A stretch of DNA of 5,839 bases, taken from assembly GCA_964489735.1 (NCBI GenBank), contig CAZBAL010000056.1, positions 1 to 5,839 of the forward strand, written 5' to 3'. Position 1 is the first letter of the stretch. Each line of letters begins with the position of its first letter. This document shows, in pieces, positions 1 to 5,788 of the stretch. Source of the DNA: Andreesenia sp964489735 (GTDB lineage Bacteria > Bacillota > Clostridia > Tissierellales > Gottschalkiaceae). Both the position numbers and the translations under genes were made by a program. The notes beneath the pieces were generated by a model. That model searched no databases, was not told where the DNA came from, and worked only from the letters and a program-made list of their open reading frames with translations.

Positions 1-34
1 CTCCTTATGATAATAGTCCTATAATACTATTATA
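1..34 (-). promoter_or_regulatory. Leader of a minus-strand gene starting beyond the left edge
   Basis: Read on the minus strand, the window ends in AAGGAG (positions 6-1), a good Shine-Dalgarno sequence whose start codon would lie a few bases outside. A TATAAT hexamer sits upstream at 34-29 (minus), which would place transcription start near 22. No convincing -35 is seen at the right distance. An 8-bp inverted repeat, ATAATAGT (10-17) and ACTATTAT (26-33), overlaps this leader. The next gene downstream of the methyltransferase is therefore probably also on the minus strand, with its own promoter or co-transcribed. The ribosome binding site is fairly convincing; the promoter is tentative. Confidence 0.4.
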
Positions 35-49
35 ACTCAAAATTGAGCG

Positions 50-63
50 GTAAAACGTAAAAC
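50..63. repeat. Two perfect 7-bp direct repeats (GTAAAAC x2)
   Basis: GTAAAAC occurs twice in direct tandem at 50-56 and 57-63, between the methyltransferase stop and the putative promoter of the next minus-strand gene. On the minus strand this reads GTTTTACGTTTTAC and lies around where a -35 element would be. It could be a regulator site or chance in AT-rich DNA; the sequence alone does not decide. Confidence 0.35.
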
Positions 64-104
64 TGACGGTTTTGACTGTGATATATTTTGTTTTTTATAA
101 TGGA

Positions 105-821
105 TTATATTCTTTCAGCTACTGCTATTAGGTGGAAAGAATTTTCTTTGTCAAATTCATCCTTTTTGAACGAGCCATAATATTTAATATCTTTAAAGCC
201 TGCATATTTAAATAGCTCATCCAATTTGTCCTTTCTTATTGGAAGCAGGTAGACTTTGTTTCCATATTCACTCACCTGAGTTTTCAGTACTGTTTTAAAG
301 GCAACTTTGTCTCTATCCGGTTCATAGTCATAGTATCTTTCAAATGTAAGTCCTCGTTCTTCATTTTCAATCGTAGGAAGACTTTTTACATTTTTATCGA
401 GTATTCTATCGTAATTTATTATCTGAATCATAAGTTTACCGCCTCTGCTTAAAGAGTTGTAGGCTCTTTTTAAAAAGCATTCGACTTCGCCGTAATCTTC
501 TAGATGAACTAAAGAGTTACCAACACAGTATATTAGATCAAACTGCTCATTCAACTTGTCGATATTCAGCATATTCATAACATATGACAGAACCTTCAGG
601 TTTTTTGACTTAAGAGTGTCTATCATTTTAGAATTTAAATCTATAGCTGTGACCATATGGCCTATATTTCTCAGATGAATCGCAGGGTTTCCCGTACCAC
701 TTGCCACGTCTAATATCTTCTTTATCGGTTCTCCGGCAAGCTCTTCAAGCATTTTTATCTGGTCTTCATCCTGTTTAAATATTTCGTCGTAATAATTAGC
801 AATTTCTGTATAAAATTTCAT
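105..821 (-). CDS. Class I SAM-dependent methyltransferase, substrate unknown
   Basis: A 238-residue soluble Rossmann-fold methyltransferase that should transfer a methyl group from S-adenosylmethionine to an unidentified small molecule or other substrate. Motif I is ILDVASGTGNPA (residues 36-47, with D38, G42 and G44). The ribose-binding acidic residue after strand 2 is in VTAIDLN (D61). The motif IV region is FDLIYCVGNSLVHL (94-107). The GNSLxHL pattern resembles glycine/sarcosine N-methyltransferase-like and related small-molecule enzymes, but this is not enough to name a substrate. I chose ATG at 821 because AGAGGTGA lies 5 nt upstream of it. A GTG at 830 in the same frame is itself part of that ribosome binding site and has none of its own. 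The gene is transcribed divergently from the ABC operon, and no good intrinsic terminator follows it. The fold is certain; the function is not. Confidence 0.9.
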   Translation of the reverse strand: MKFYTEIANYYDEIFKQDEDQIKMLEELAGEPIKKILDVASGTGNPAIHLRNIGHMVTAIDLNSKMIDTLKSKNLKVLSYVMNMLNIDKLNEQFDLIYCVGNSLVHLEDYGEVECFLKRAYNSLSRGGKLMIQIINYDRILDKNVKSLPTIENEERGLTFERYYDYEPDRDKVAFKTVLKTQVSEYGNKVYLLPIRKDKLDELFKYAGFKDIKYYGSFKKDEFDKENSFHLIAVAERI

Positions 822-865
822 TGTAGTCACCTCTCACAAACGTATTTTATAGCTCACATATATAG

Positions 866-873
866 TTACCCTA
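866..873. promoter_or_regulatory. Candidate operator half (TTACCCTA), methyltransferase side
   Basis: TTACCCTA here is the exact reverse complement of TAGGGTAA at 934-941, at the opposite end of the divergent region, with centres 68 bp apart. Read on the minus strand it is TAGGGTAACTA, just upstream of weak -10-like AT boxes (TATATA at 864-859, TATAAA at 851-846) that could serve the methyltransferase. A shared regulator binding both sites is an inference. No regulator gene lies in the window. Confidence 0.35.
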
Positions 874-905
874 TTTTTATTAAAATACTTAAGAAACTCA
901 TAATA

Positions 906-934
906 TTGACAAAAAGAGTTATAAAATATATATT
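906..934 (+). promoter_or_regulatory. Sigma-A-type promoter of the ABC operon
   Basis: A perfect TTGACA (906-911), a 17-bp spacer and TATATT (929-934) give a strong housekeeping promoter. The expected start point is near 941, leaving a leader of about 47 nt before the TTG start at 988. TAGGGTAA (934-941) lies directly on the -10/start-point junction, a typical place for a repressor operator. Confidence 0.75.
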
Positions 935-941
935 AGGGTAA
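934..941. promoter_or_regulatory. Candidate operator half (TAGGGTAA), ABC side
   Basis: TAGGGTAA overlaps the last base of the -10 box and reaches the predicted transcription start of the ABC operon. It matches the inverted copy at 866-873 in all eight bases. YtrB-like ABC operons are commonly controlled by GntR-family repressors of the YtrA type, often encoded as the first gene of the operon. None is present here, so any such regulator would have to be encoded elsewhere. Confidence 0.4.
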
Positions 942-987
942 ATAGTGATATTAATTAATGTACATAAAGATAAAAGGAGGGAAAATT

Positions 988-2244
988 TTGCTGATATTTA
1001 AAGATGTGGATAAGTCTTATGGAAAAAATAAGGCAAATAGAAATATCAATATTAGTTTTGAGAGTGGAAAGGTTTATGGTTTATTAGGAAGAGACTACTC
1101 AGGAAAAAGTACGCTCATGAAGCTGGCCGCTGGTCAGATAAAGCCTAATAATGGTCAGATCACGCTCGATGACAGCCGAATATATGAAAATTCGAAGGTT
1201 ATAGAGATGATATCCTTGGCAAGAGAAGATGGGATTGGTATTGACGATCTGAAGATAGAAAAAATGATGGACATGGCATCTGTTTCGTATAAAAACTGGG
1301 ATGAGGATTTCAAGAATTTGCTGGTGAATGAGTTTGAAATGGATACTAATACGAGATTCTATAAATTGTCAAAAGAAGAGCAGAATCTTGTAGGCATAAT
1401 AATAGGACTGGCTTCTAGGGCGGAATGGACTATGTTCGATGAACTGTCATTTGATCTTAGCAAAACCAATGCTATGAAATTCCGTGAAATATTAAAAAGA
1501 GATCTTGAAAATAATCCTAGGACTGTAATTATTTCAAACAGAGATGTAGATGAAACGGTTGAACTTTTCGATAATATAGTAGTTATGAGAGATGGAAAAA
1601 TAATTCTCGACGAGTCTATGGATACGGTTGAATCTAAGCTGCTTTATATATCGGGAGACGGTTCTAAGATGGATGATATAGAAGCGTATAAGCAGATAAT
1701 ATTTAAAGAGAGTTTCGGAGATACGATAGTTTTGGGTATCTATGATGAAGTGACTGAAGAGGAGAAAATCGGTTATAAAGCAAGGGGCCTTAGCATAAGC
1801 AAAATGCCTTTTGATAGAGGTTACAAGTATTTTACGGAGGATTCCATAGAGAAAGAAAAAGATGAGGAAGCTGATGTAGTACTTAAAATGGATTACTCTC
1901 CTAAAGCAGATGATGTTTCACCTGAACCTGCTATAGCAGATGCAAATATTAATGCAGTGGAAACAGATGAAGAAATAATTGAGTCAGAGCCAGTGAGAAA
2001 ATCTGAACCGGTTATTAAGCTAAAGCCGGCACCTAAGGCTGTAGAAGAGGCTGATACTGCTGAAACTGATATAGCTTCCGAGCACTCTAAATCTGAAACT
2101 ATATTGAATCTGACAGAAGATAAAGCAGTAGTTGAAGAAGAATTGGATATTGAAAGAACAGATAGAATTAAAATACTGGATTCGGATATTGATGCGAAAT
2201 CGAATACTGAAGAAGGAGGGGATATCGATGGGGAGTCTGAATAG
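988..2244 (+). CDS. YtrB-like ABC transporter ATPase, degenerate, with acidic C-terminal tail
   Basis: A 418-residue ATPase subunit of an ABC transporter, likely acting at the inner face of the membrane with the next gene's product. TTG at 988 is preferred because GGAGGG (976-981) sits 6 nt upstream. The in-frame ATG at 958 has no ribosome binding site and lies before this Shine-Dalgarno. Walker A is GRDYSGKST (34-42) and Walker B is WTMFDE (147-152). Several catalytic elements depart from the norm. The signature position reads LSKEEQ (127-132) with no glycine pair. The Q-loop region reads SLARED with no glutamine. DEP and the D-loop are replaced by DELSFDLS. The switch histidine position reads SNRD (183-186). 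The phrases GLASRA and NPRTVIIS, and a C-terminal ISGD to GYKYFTE region (about 221-284), fit the GntR-associated YtrB family. Residues 286-418 are an extra acidic, low-complexity tail. ATP may be bound, but normal turnover is doubtful. The transported substrate is unknown. Confidence 0.9.
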   Translation: MLIFKDVDKSYGKNKANRNINISFESGKVYGLLGRDYSGKSTLMKLAAGQIKPNNGQITLDDSRIYENSKVIEMISLAREDGIGIDDLKIEKMMDMASVSYKNWDEDFKNLLVNEFEMDTNTRFYKLSKEEQNLVGIIIGLASRAEWTMFDELSFDLSKTNAMKFREILKRDLENNPRTVIISNRDVDETVELFDNIVVMRDGKIILDESMDTVESKLLYISGDGSKMDDIEAYKQIIFKESFGDTIVLGIYDEVTEEEKIGYKARGLSISKMPFDRGYKYFTEDSIEKEKDEEADVVLKMDYSPKADDVSPEPAIADANINAVETDEEIIESEPVRKSEPVIKLKPAPKAVEEADTAETDIASEHSKSETILNLTEDKAVVEEELDIERTDRIKILDSDIDAKSNTEEGGDIDGESE

Positions 2245-2980
2245 AGCAATTAATCTAACAAACTTCAGTCTTAAAAAAGGAATTATCATTACATGGGTTT
2301 TGACTTTAATATTTGATTTGCTCGCAATTCTAGCTAATATAATTGCATCTAATACTTCCGTCGGAGTTGTAACGGGTTCTGGTCAGACAGAGCAGTTGAG
2401 TGTAGTTGCTATAAACCTTCTTCCTTTTATTATTTATTTTATTACTAATAGCATGATAATATTTTCAGAAGGACTGCCTATTTCGATAAGCTATGGACTT
2501 ACTAGAAAGAACTTCTTTTTTGCTATGTTATTGAATTCTCTGATAATATCAGTTATATTTGCTGTTATTCAAGGAATACTTTTCAAGCTTGACCCTATAA
2601 TAATAGATATGTTAGGTAAAACCTCAAGAGATAATTTCGTTGTATTCAATTTAGCTGAAGACAATGTGTTTTTTATAATTGCCATTCTTTTCCTTATGAT
2701 ATTGGCGTTCATATCTGTAATAAATCTGCTGGTTGGGCTTAATAGTAAATATGGATTTAAAATATGGCTCATATTTATTGCGGCGTTCCTTATACTGGTT
2801 CTAGCAAAAAGAGGACTCAATATTTCATTTGGAATCTCAGAGTATATTGATTTCATACTATATGGTAAGAGCAGAAGACATATTCTTGCGATTTTAGGCT
2901 CTACAGTGTTGATCAGCAATATTTTAAATTATATAATTATAAAAATCAGTGATGTAAAATATGAAATAAAAAAAGCTTAG
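2228..2980 (+). CDS. ABC transporter membrane subunit, six predicted helices
   Basis: A 250-residue very hydrophobic protein that is the probable permease partner of the preceding ATPase. By eye there are six membrane segments, around residues 18-40, 56-77, 96-115, 147-171, 176-193 and 218-238. A polar stretch (about 40-55) separates the first two and a larger soluble segment (about 116-146) follows helix 3. SYGLTRKNFFFA (89-100) is typical of small exporter-type permeases, in which a charged SxGxTRK loop precedes a helix. I chose ATG at 2228 because AAGGAGGGG (2213-2221) lies 6 nt upstream. Earlier in-frame starts fall deep inside the ATPase gene and have no ribosome binding site. The 17-nt overlap with the ATPase suggests translational coupling and a fixed ratio of the two proteins. 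I do not recognise a specific substrate family, and a solute-binding protein is absent, which fits export or immunity rather than uptake. Confidence 0.85.
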   Translation: MGSLNRAINLTNFSLKKGIIITWVLTLIFDLLAILANIIASNTSVGVVTGSGQTEQLSVVAINLLPFIIYFITNSMIIFSEGLPISISYGLTRKNFFFAMLLNSLIISVIFAVIQGILFKLDPIIIDMLGKTSRDNFVVFNLAEDNVFFIIAILFLMILAFISVINLLVGLNSKYGFKIWLIFIAAFLILVLAKRGLNISFGISEYIDFILYGKSRRHILAILGSTVLISNILNYIIIKISDVKYEIKKA

Positions 2981-3022
2981 ATAGAATCAAAGCTTAGAAA
3001 AATCAAAGTTTAGAAAAAAATC
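2972..3022. repeat. Three degenerate tandem repeats of 16-18 bp across the permease stop
   Basis: Three consecutive units begin AAAGCTTAG or AAAGTTTAG and end in ATC: 2972-2988 (17 bp), 2989-3004 (16 bp) and 3005-3022 (18 bp). The first unit contains the last codons and the TAG stop of the permease. The third runs into the left arm of the terminator. The pattern looks like slippage duplication of the gene's 3' end. No function is evident. Confidence 0.6.
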
Positions 3023-3070
3023 CTTTGTGAATCAGGGAGCCGTCAGCTCTTCAGTTTCACAAAGGATTTT
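3017..3070. terminator. Bidirectional intrinsic terminator between convergent genes
   Basis: A perfect 15-bp stem pairs 3017-3031 (AAAATCCTTTGTGAA) with 3056-3070. The 24-nt apical region can fold further (GAGC 3037-3040 with GCTC 3046-3049). On the plus strand the stem ends in TTTT followed by CATTTTACTATTTT, which would stop the ABC operon. On the minus strand it ends in a run of seven T, which would stop the NADH oxidase transcript. The arm lies only 8 nt from the oxidase stop codon. Confidence 0.92.
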
Positions 3071-3077
3071 CATTTTA

Positions 3078-4415
3078 CTATTTTGCAGAAAGTGCTGCCA
3101 TAGTTATATAGTTATAAGGCTGATTAAAGTGAGGCATGAAGAATATGTCTAAAAGCTTCAGTTTATCAATCGCAACTTTTTCCTGAATTGCAAGTGAGAA
3201 CATGTGAATTCCCATAGACATATCATATTTAGAAGCCATCTGTGCTCCGAGGATAACTCTGGTATCCTTATCATAAACTATTTTAAGTTTAACATCTTCG
3301 TTTACATCATTTTCAATAAATGCAGGTTTTTGAAGATCTTCAAACTCTGTAGAAATAGCGTTAAAGCCATGCTTTTTAGCTAAAGCTTCTGTAAGTCCTG
3401 TAGATACCATTCTAAGACCGTAAATACAAAGTCCGTTTGAGCCTTGAACACCTATAGATTCAAGTTCAGTACCTGCTGCATTGTGAGCAGCGATTATTCC
3501 AGATCTTACAGCATTTGTTGCAAGAGCTATATAGTTCACATCATCTATTGAGTTATCAAAGACTGTAGCACAGTCACCTATAGCATATACATCTTCTACA
3601 CTGGTTTCCTGCTTTTTGTTTACTTTATAGGCACCGTTATCAAATGTTTCCAGTTTATCTTTTGCCAGATCAGTATTAGGTACAAAACCTGTAGCGAGAA
3701 TTACCATATCACAAGGGTACTCACCTTTATCCGTAGTTATACTCTCAACTTTCTCATCACCATTTATAGATACAACCTTTTCATTGAACTGGGTTTGTAT
3801 ACCGTGTTCTTTAAGATTATTTTCCATAAGCTTACTGAATTCCTCATCGTAGTAACCAGATAAACAAGTTTCTTCTATATCTATAAGTATAGATTTCTTA
3901 CCTATTCTCTCGAAAGCCTCAGCAAGCTCAACGCCTATGTAGCCAGCTCCAACAACAGCTACAGTCTTAAACTCCTGACTATCTAGCTTATCTATAACTT
4001 CTTGTGCATCTTGGAAGAGCTTTACTTGTTGAACATTTTCCAAATCAATTCCTGGAATATTAATAATTATGGGTTTAGAACCAGTTGCTAATATGAGCTT
4101 ATCATAAGATTCTTTGACTTCCGAACCGTCTGAAAGTATTGCTGTTACAACCTTATTGTCGAAATCAACATCAGTTATTTCAGATTCCATGTTGATTTTA
4201 GCACCTTTTGACTCCAGCAACTCTTTGTTTGAGTAGAAAAGTCCTTCCGGTCCGCTGATCTGTTCTCCGATCCAAAGGGCCATTCCACATCCTAGGAAGC
4301 TTATATTCGAGTTTCTGTCAAACACTACAACTTCGTTACCGCTGTAATTATCAAGCAGTGTATTGATTGCTGCAGTTCCTGCATGGTTAGATCCAATTAT
4401 AACTATTTTACTCAT
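3078..4415 (-). CDS. nox: NADH oxidase, FAD-dependent, probably water-forming
   Basis: A 445-residue flavoprotein of the NADH oxidase / NADH peroxidase / CoA-disulfide reductase family. It most likely reduces oxygen to water with NADH in the cytoplasm, regenerating NAD+ and removing oxygen. The FAD-binding start is IVIIGSNHAGT (4-14), with the active-site histidine H11. The redox-active cysteine is C43 in SFLGCGMALWIG, the context of water-forming oxidases. ATGSKP is at 110-115. The NADH-binding GAGYIG is at 156-161, followed by acidic D179, which fits NADH over NADPH. The second FAD motif YAIGDCA is at 277-283, followed by a C-terminal dimerisation domain. Length matches the family. ATG at 4415 has AAAGGAGGA 7 nt upstream. 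CoA-disulfide reductase or NADH peroxidase activity cannot be fully excluded by sequence. The gene is monocistronic between its promoter and the strong terminator. Confidence 0.92.
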   Translation of the reverse strand: MSKIVIIGSNHAGTAAINTLLDNYSGNEVVVFDRNSNISFLGCGMALWIGEQISGPEGLFYSNKELLESKGAKINMESEITDVDFDNKVVTAILSDGSEVKESYDKLILATGSKPIIINIPGIDLENVQQVKLFQDAQEVIDKLDSQEFKTVAVVGAGYIGVELAEAFERIGKKSILIDIEETCLSGYYDEEFSKLMENNLKEHGIQTQFNEKVVSINGDEKVESITTDKGEYPCDMVILATGFVPNTDLAKDKLETFDNGAYKVNKKQETSVEDVYAIGDCATVFDNSIDDVNYIALATNAVRSGIIAAHNAAGTELESIGVQGSNGLCIYGLRMVSTGLTEALAKKHGFNAISTEFEDLQKPAFIENDVNEDVKLKIVYDKDTRVILGAQMASKYDMSMGIHMFSLAIQEKVAIDKLKLLDIFFMPHFNQPYNYITMAALSAK

Positions 4416-4487
4416 TTCAATGTCCTCCTTTAGAACAAAATTATATTATTTTGGTAAAAATTTCTTACTTTATTTACCTACTACCCA

Positions 4488-4496
4488 ATTATATCA
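4488..4496 (-). promoter_or_regulatory. Candidate extended -10 promoter of the NADH oxidase gene
   Basis: On the minus strand 4496-4488 reads TGATATAAT, an extended -10 (TGn followed by a perfect TATAAT). No good -35 is present at 17 bp, which is acceptable for extended -10 promoters. The leader would be about 65 nt. A second TATAAT at 4445-4440 (minus) would give a start point almost on top of the ribosome binding site and is less likely. No Rex-type TTGTGAA-N4-TTCACAA operator is visible nearby. Confidence 0.5.
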
Positions 4497-4534
4497 GTTA
4501 AAAACAGAATGGGCATATGTTTTTTATAAAAATT

Positions 4535-4563
4535 TTGATTTATTTCTTTAAAAGGTATATAAT
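4535..4563 (+). promoter_or_regulatory. Sigma-A-type promoter of the SLH-protein gene
   Basis: TTGATT (4535-4540), a 17-bp spacer and TATAAT (4558-4563) form a strong housekeeping promoter. Transcription would start near 4570, giving a leader of about 90 nt before the ATG at 4661. The leader holds a short GTGC (4585-4588 region) and GCAC (4608-4611 region) complementarity, but no riboswitch class I recognise. Confidence 0.75.
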
Positions 4564-4660
4564 GTTTCAATGGGTGTCAATACAGTGCATTTTTTTATGA
4601 AAATTAAGCACGGAAATCCAGCCAGATTCAAATTTTGGAATTAACAGAGGTGAAAAGTAT

Positions 4661-5539
4661 ATGAAAAGATTATTATCAGTAGTTTTAGCAGGGCTTATGC
4701 TTGTTGGAGGAACGGCTTCACTTGCAAGCAGTGCAAATGGTAATGGAGAAGTTAAAAAAAGTGAGCCATTTATACATGGTTATTTAGATAAGTCTTTTGC
4801 TCCAGAAAAAAGTATAACAAGAGCAGAAGCTGTGAAGATGTTTGTTGCAGCTACAGAAATTGAAAAAACATCAGAAGGTATAGAAAAATTTGCAGACTTA
4901 AAAGATGGTGGGCACTGGGCATCTGAGTATATAGGTGCAGCTGTAAAAGAAGGGCTTATAAATGGAAAGCCTGATAGAAACTTTTATCCTGATCAAAATA
5001 TAACAAGAGCTGAGCTGATCACTATAGTGTCTAAATCTATAAAAGATGGGAATAGCAATACAAATAAGGTCAAAGGCTTCATAGATTTAGAAGAAAGTCA
5101 CTGGTCATTCTCGTTTGTTATAAGAGCTGCTAAGTTTGGATATATAGAAGGCTATGCAGATGGAAGTCTTAAAGTAGATCAAGAAATAACAAGATCAGAG
5201 GCTACAAAATTAATAAACACAAGATTAGGTAGAATAGCAGATAAGATTGATACATCTAAACTTGTAAATAAGTTCACTGACATGGATGATGAAAACTGGG
5301 CATATAAAGATGTGCTTTTAGGATCAAATAATTTCGATTATAAGATTGAAAAAGGCAAATTTATAATAGTAAAATCAAACGAACCAAAAGCTGAAGCTGC
5401 AGTTAATACTGATAAAGAAGAACCAAAAAAAGAAGATAACAATGCAGAAAGTTCGAAAGATTCAAAAAATGAAAAAGATGCAGAAGATCTTATAGCTAGT
5501 GTAATAAAATCAGACATGAAGAGTTTATTCACTGCATAG
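4661..5539 (+). CDS. Secreted SLH-domain (S-layer homology) cell-wall-anchored protein
   Basis: A 292-residue exported protein expected to bind secondary cell wall polymer through S-layer homology repeats. The signal peptide is residues 1 to about 25 (KR, then a hydrophobic core, then SLASSA). SLH units follow: a half unit GYLDKSFAP...ITRAE (40-64), a full unit from FADLKDGGHWA to ITRAE (77-127), a full unit from FIDLEESHW to ITRSE (140-189), and a closing half unit FTDMDDENWAY (205-226). The halves together make three SLH equivalents, an arrangement seen in Clostridia-type SLH proteins. The TRAE motif, important for polymer binding, is kept in the first two units and is TRSE in the third. 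The last ~50 residues are Lys/Glu-rich and look disordered. There is no enzyme or adhesin domain. The ribosome binding site AGAGGTGA (4646-4653) lies 7 nt before the ATG. It could be a minor S-layer component or an anchor; the specific role is unknown. Confidence 0.9.
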   Translation: MKRLLSVVLAGLMLVGGTASLASSANGNGEVKKSEPFIHGYLDKSFAPEKSITRAEAVKMFVAATEIEKTSEGIEKFADLKDGGHWASEYIGAAVKEGLINGKPDRNFYPDQNITRAELITIVSKSIKDGNSNTNKVKGFIDLEESHWSFSFVIRAAKFGYIEGYADGSLKVDQEITRSEATKLINTRLGRIADKIDTSKLVNKFTDMDDENWAYKDVLLGSNNFDYKIEKGKFIIVKSNEPKAEAAVNTDKEEPKKEDNNAESSKDSKNEKDAEDLIASVIKSDMKSLFTA

Positions 5540-5568
5540 AGATTAATGTCAATTAATTGTAAATCACA

Positions 5569-5614
5569 GAATATTTCCATAAATCATTCTATGAGTGAAT
5601 GGGAAAAAATATTC
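5569..5614 (+). other. Interrupted stem-loop downstream of the SLH gene
   Basis: GAATATTT (5569-5576) pairs perfectly with AAATATTC (5607-5614). Inside it CATTC (5585-5589) pairs with GAATG (5597-5601) around a 7-nt loop. No U-run follows, so it is not a canonical intrinsic terminator. It may stabilise the 3' end of the SLH mRNA or assist termination together with the stronger hairpin downstream. Confidence 0.4.
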
Positions 5615-5639
5615 ATGAACAAGAATTAAATTTAATATG

Positions 5640-5681
5640 GATAGGGTCTCGACTGAGTATTCATCAGCTTAAGACCCTATC
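5640..5681 (+). terminator. Strong hairpin after the SLH gene, possible terminator lacking a U-tract
   Basis: GATAGGGTCT (5640-5649) pairs perfectly with AGACCCTATC (5672-5681), ten base pairs. A nested CTGA (5653-5656) / TCAG (5664-5667) pair lies in the 22-nt apical region. It is followed on the plus strand by an A-rich tract and only later by TATATTTT, and on the minus strand by no T-run. It sits between the SLH stop and the tRNA promoter, where a terminator is expected, but its tail is atypical. It could instead be a small structured RNA or a factor-dependent site. Confidence 0.45.
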
Positions 5682-5712
5682 TAAAAAAATAAATATATTT
5701 TCACAAAAATGA

Positions 5713-5741
5713 TTGACAGCTATATATTAATAGAGTATACT
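5713..5741 (+). promoter_or_regulatory. Near-consensus promoter of the tRNA-Lys transcript
   Basis: TTGACA (5713-5718), an exact 17-bp spacer and TATACT (5736-5741) form a very strong housekeeping promoter, as expected for stable RNA. Transcription would begin near 5748, leaving a precursor 5' leader of about 40 nt for RNase P to remove. Confidence 0.85.
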
Positions 5742-5788
5742 AATCAAGTGAGTTGTTACAGGAACAATAAAAACAACAAAATTTGTAT

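Noticed and set aside
2132..2227. Upstream in-frame extension of the permease start
   Set aside because: It has no ribosome binding site and lies inside the ATPase gene; ATG 2228 has a strong AAGGAGGGG at ideal spacing.
1893..2289. Two minus-strand open frames opposite the ATPase tail and permease start
   Set aside because: They are shadows of the acidic low-complexity tail: Ser/Ile/Phe-biased translations, no ribosome binding site and no recognisable fold.
2569..2919. Minus-strand open frame antisense to the permease
   Set aside because: It is fully inside a well-supported membrane protein gene and its translation resembles no real protein.
4416..4534. Rex (NADH-sensing) operator for the NADH oxidase
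   Set aside because: No TTGTGAA-N4-TTCACAA-like sequence is present between the oxidase and SLH genes.
4363..4551. Plus-strand 62-codon frame across the NADH oxidase start and promoter
   Set aside because: It overlaps the oxidase coding sequence and promoter, has no ribosome binding site and no recognisable protein features.
4570..4660. Riboswitch in the SLH leader
   Set aside because: I looked for c-di-GMP and other common riboswitch conserved cores and found none; only short weak complementarities are present.
5338..5580. Minus-strand open frame opposite the SLH protein tail
   Set aside because: It mirrors the Lys/Glu-rich tail, giving a Ser/Phe-rich artefact with no start signals.
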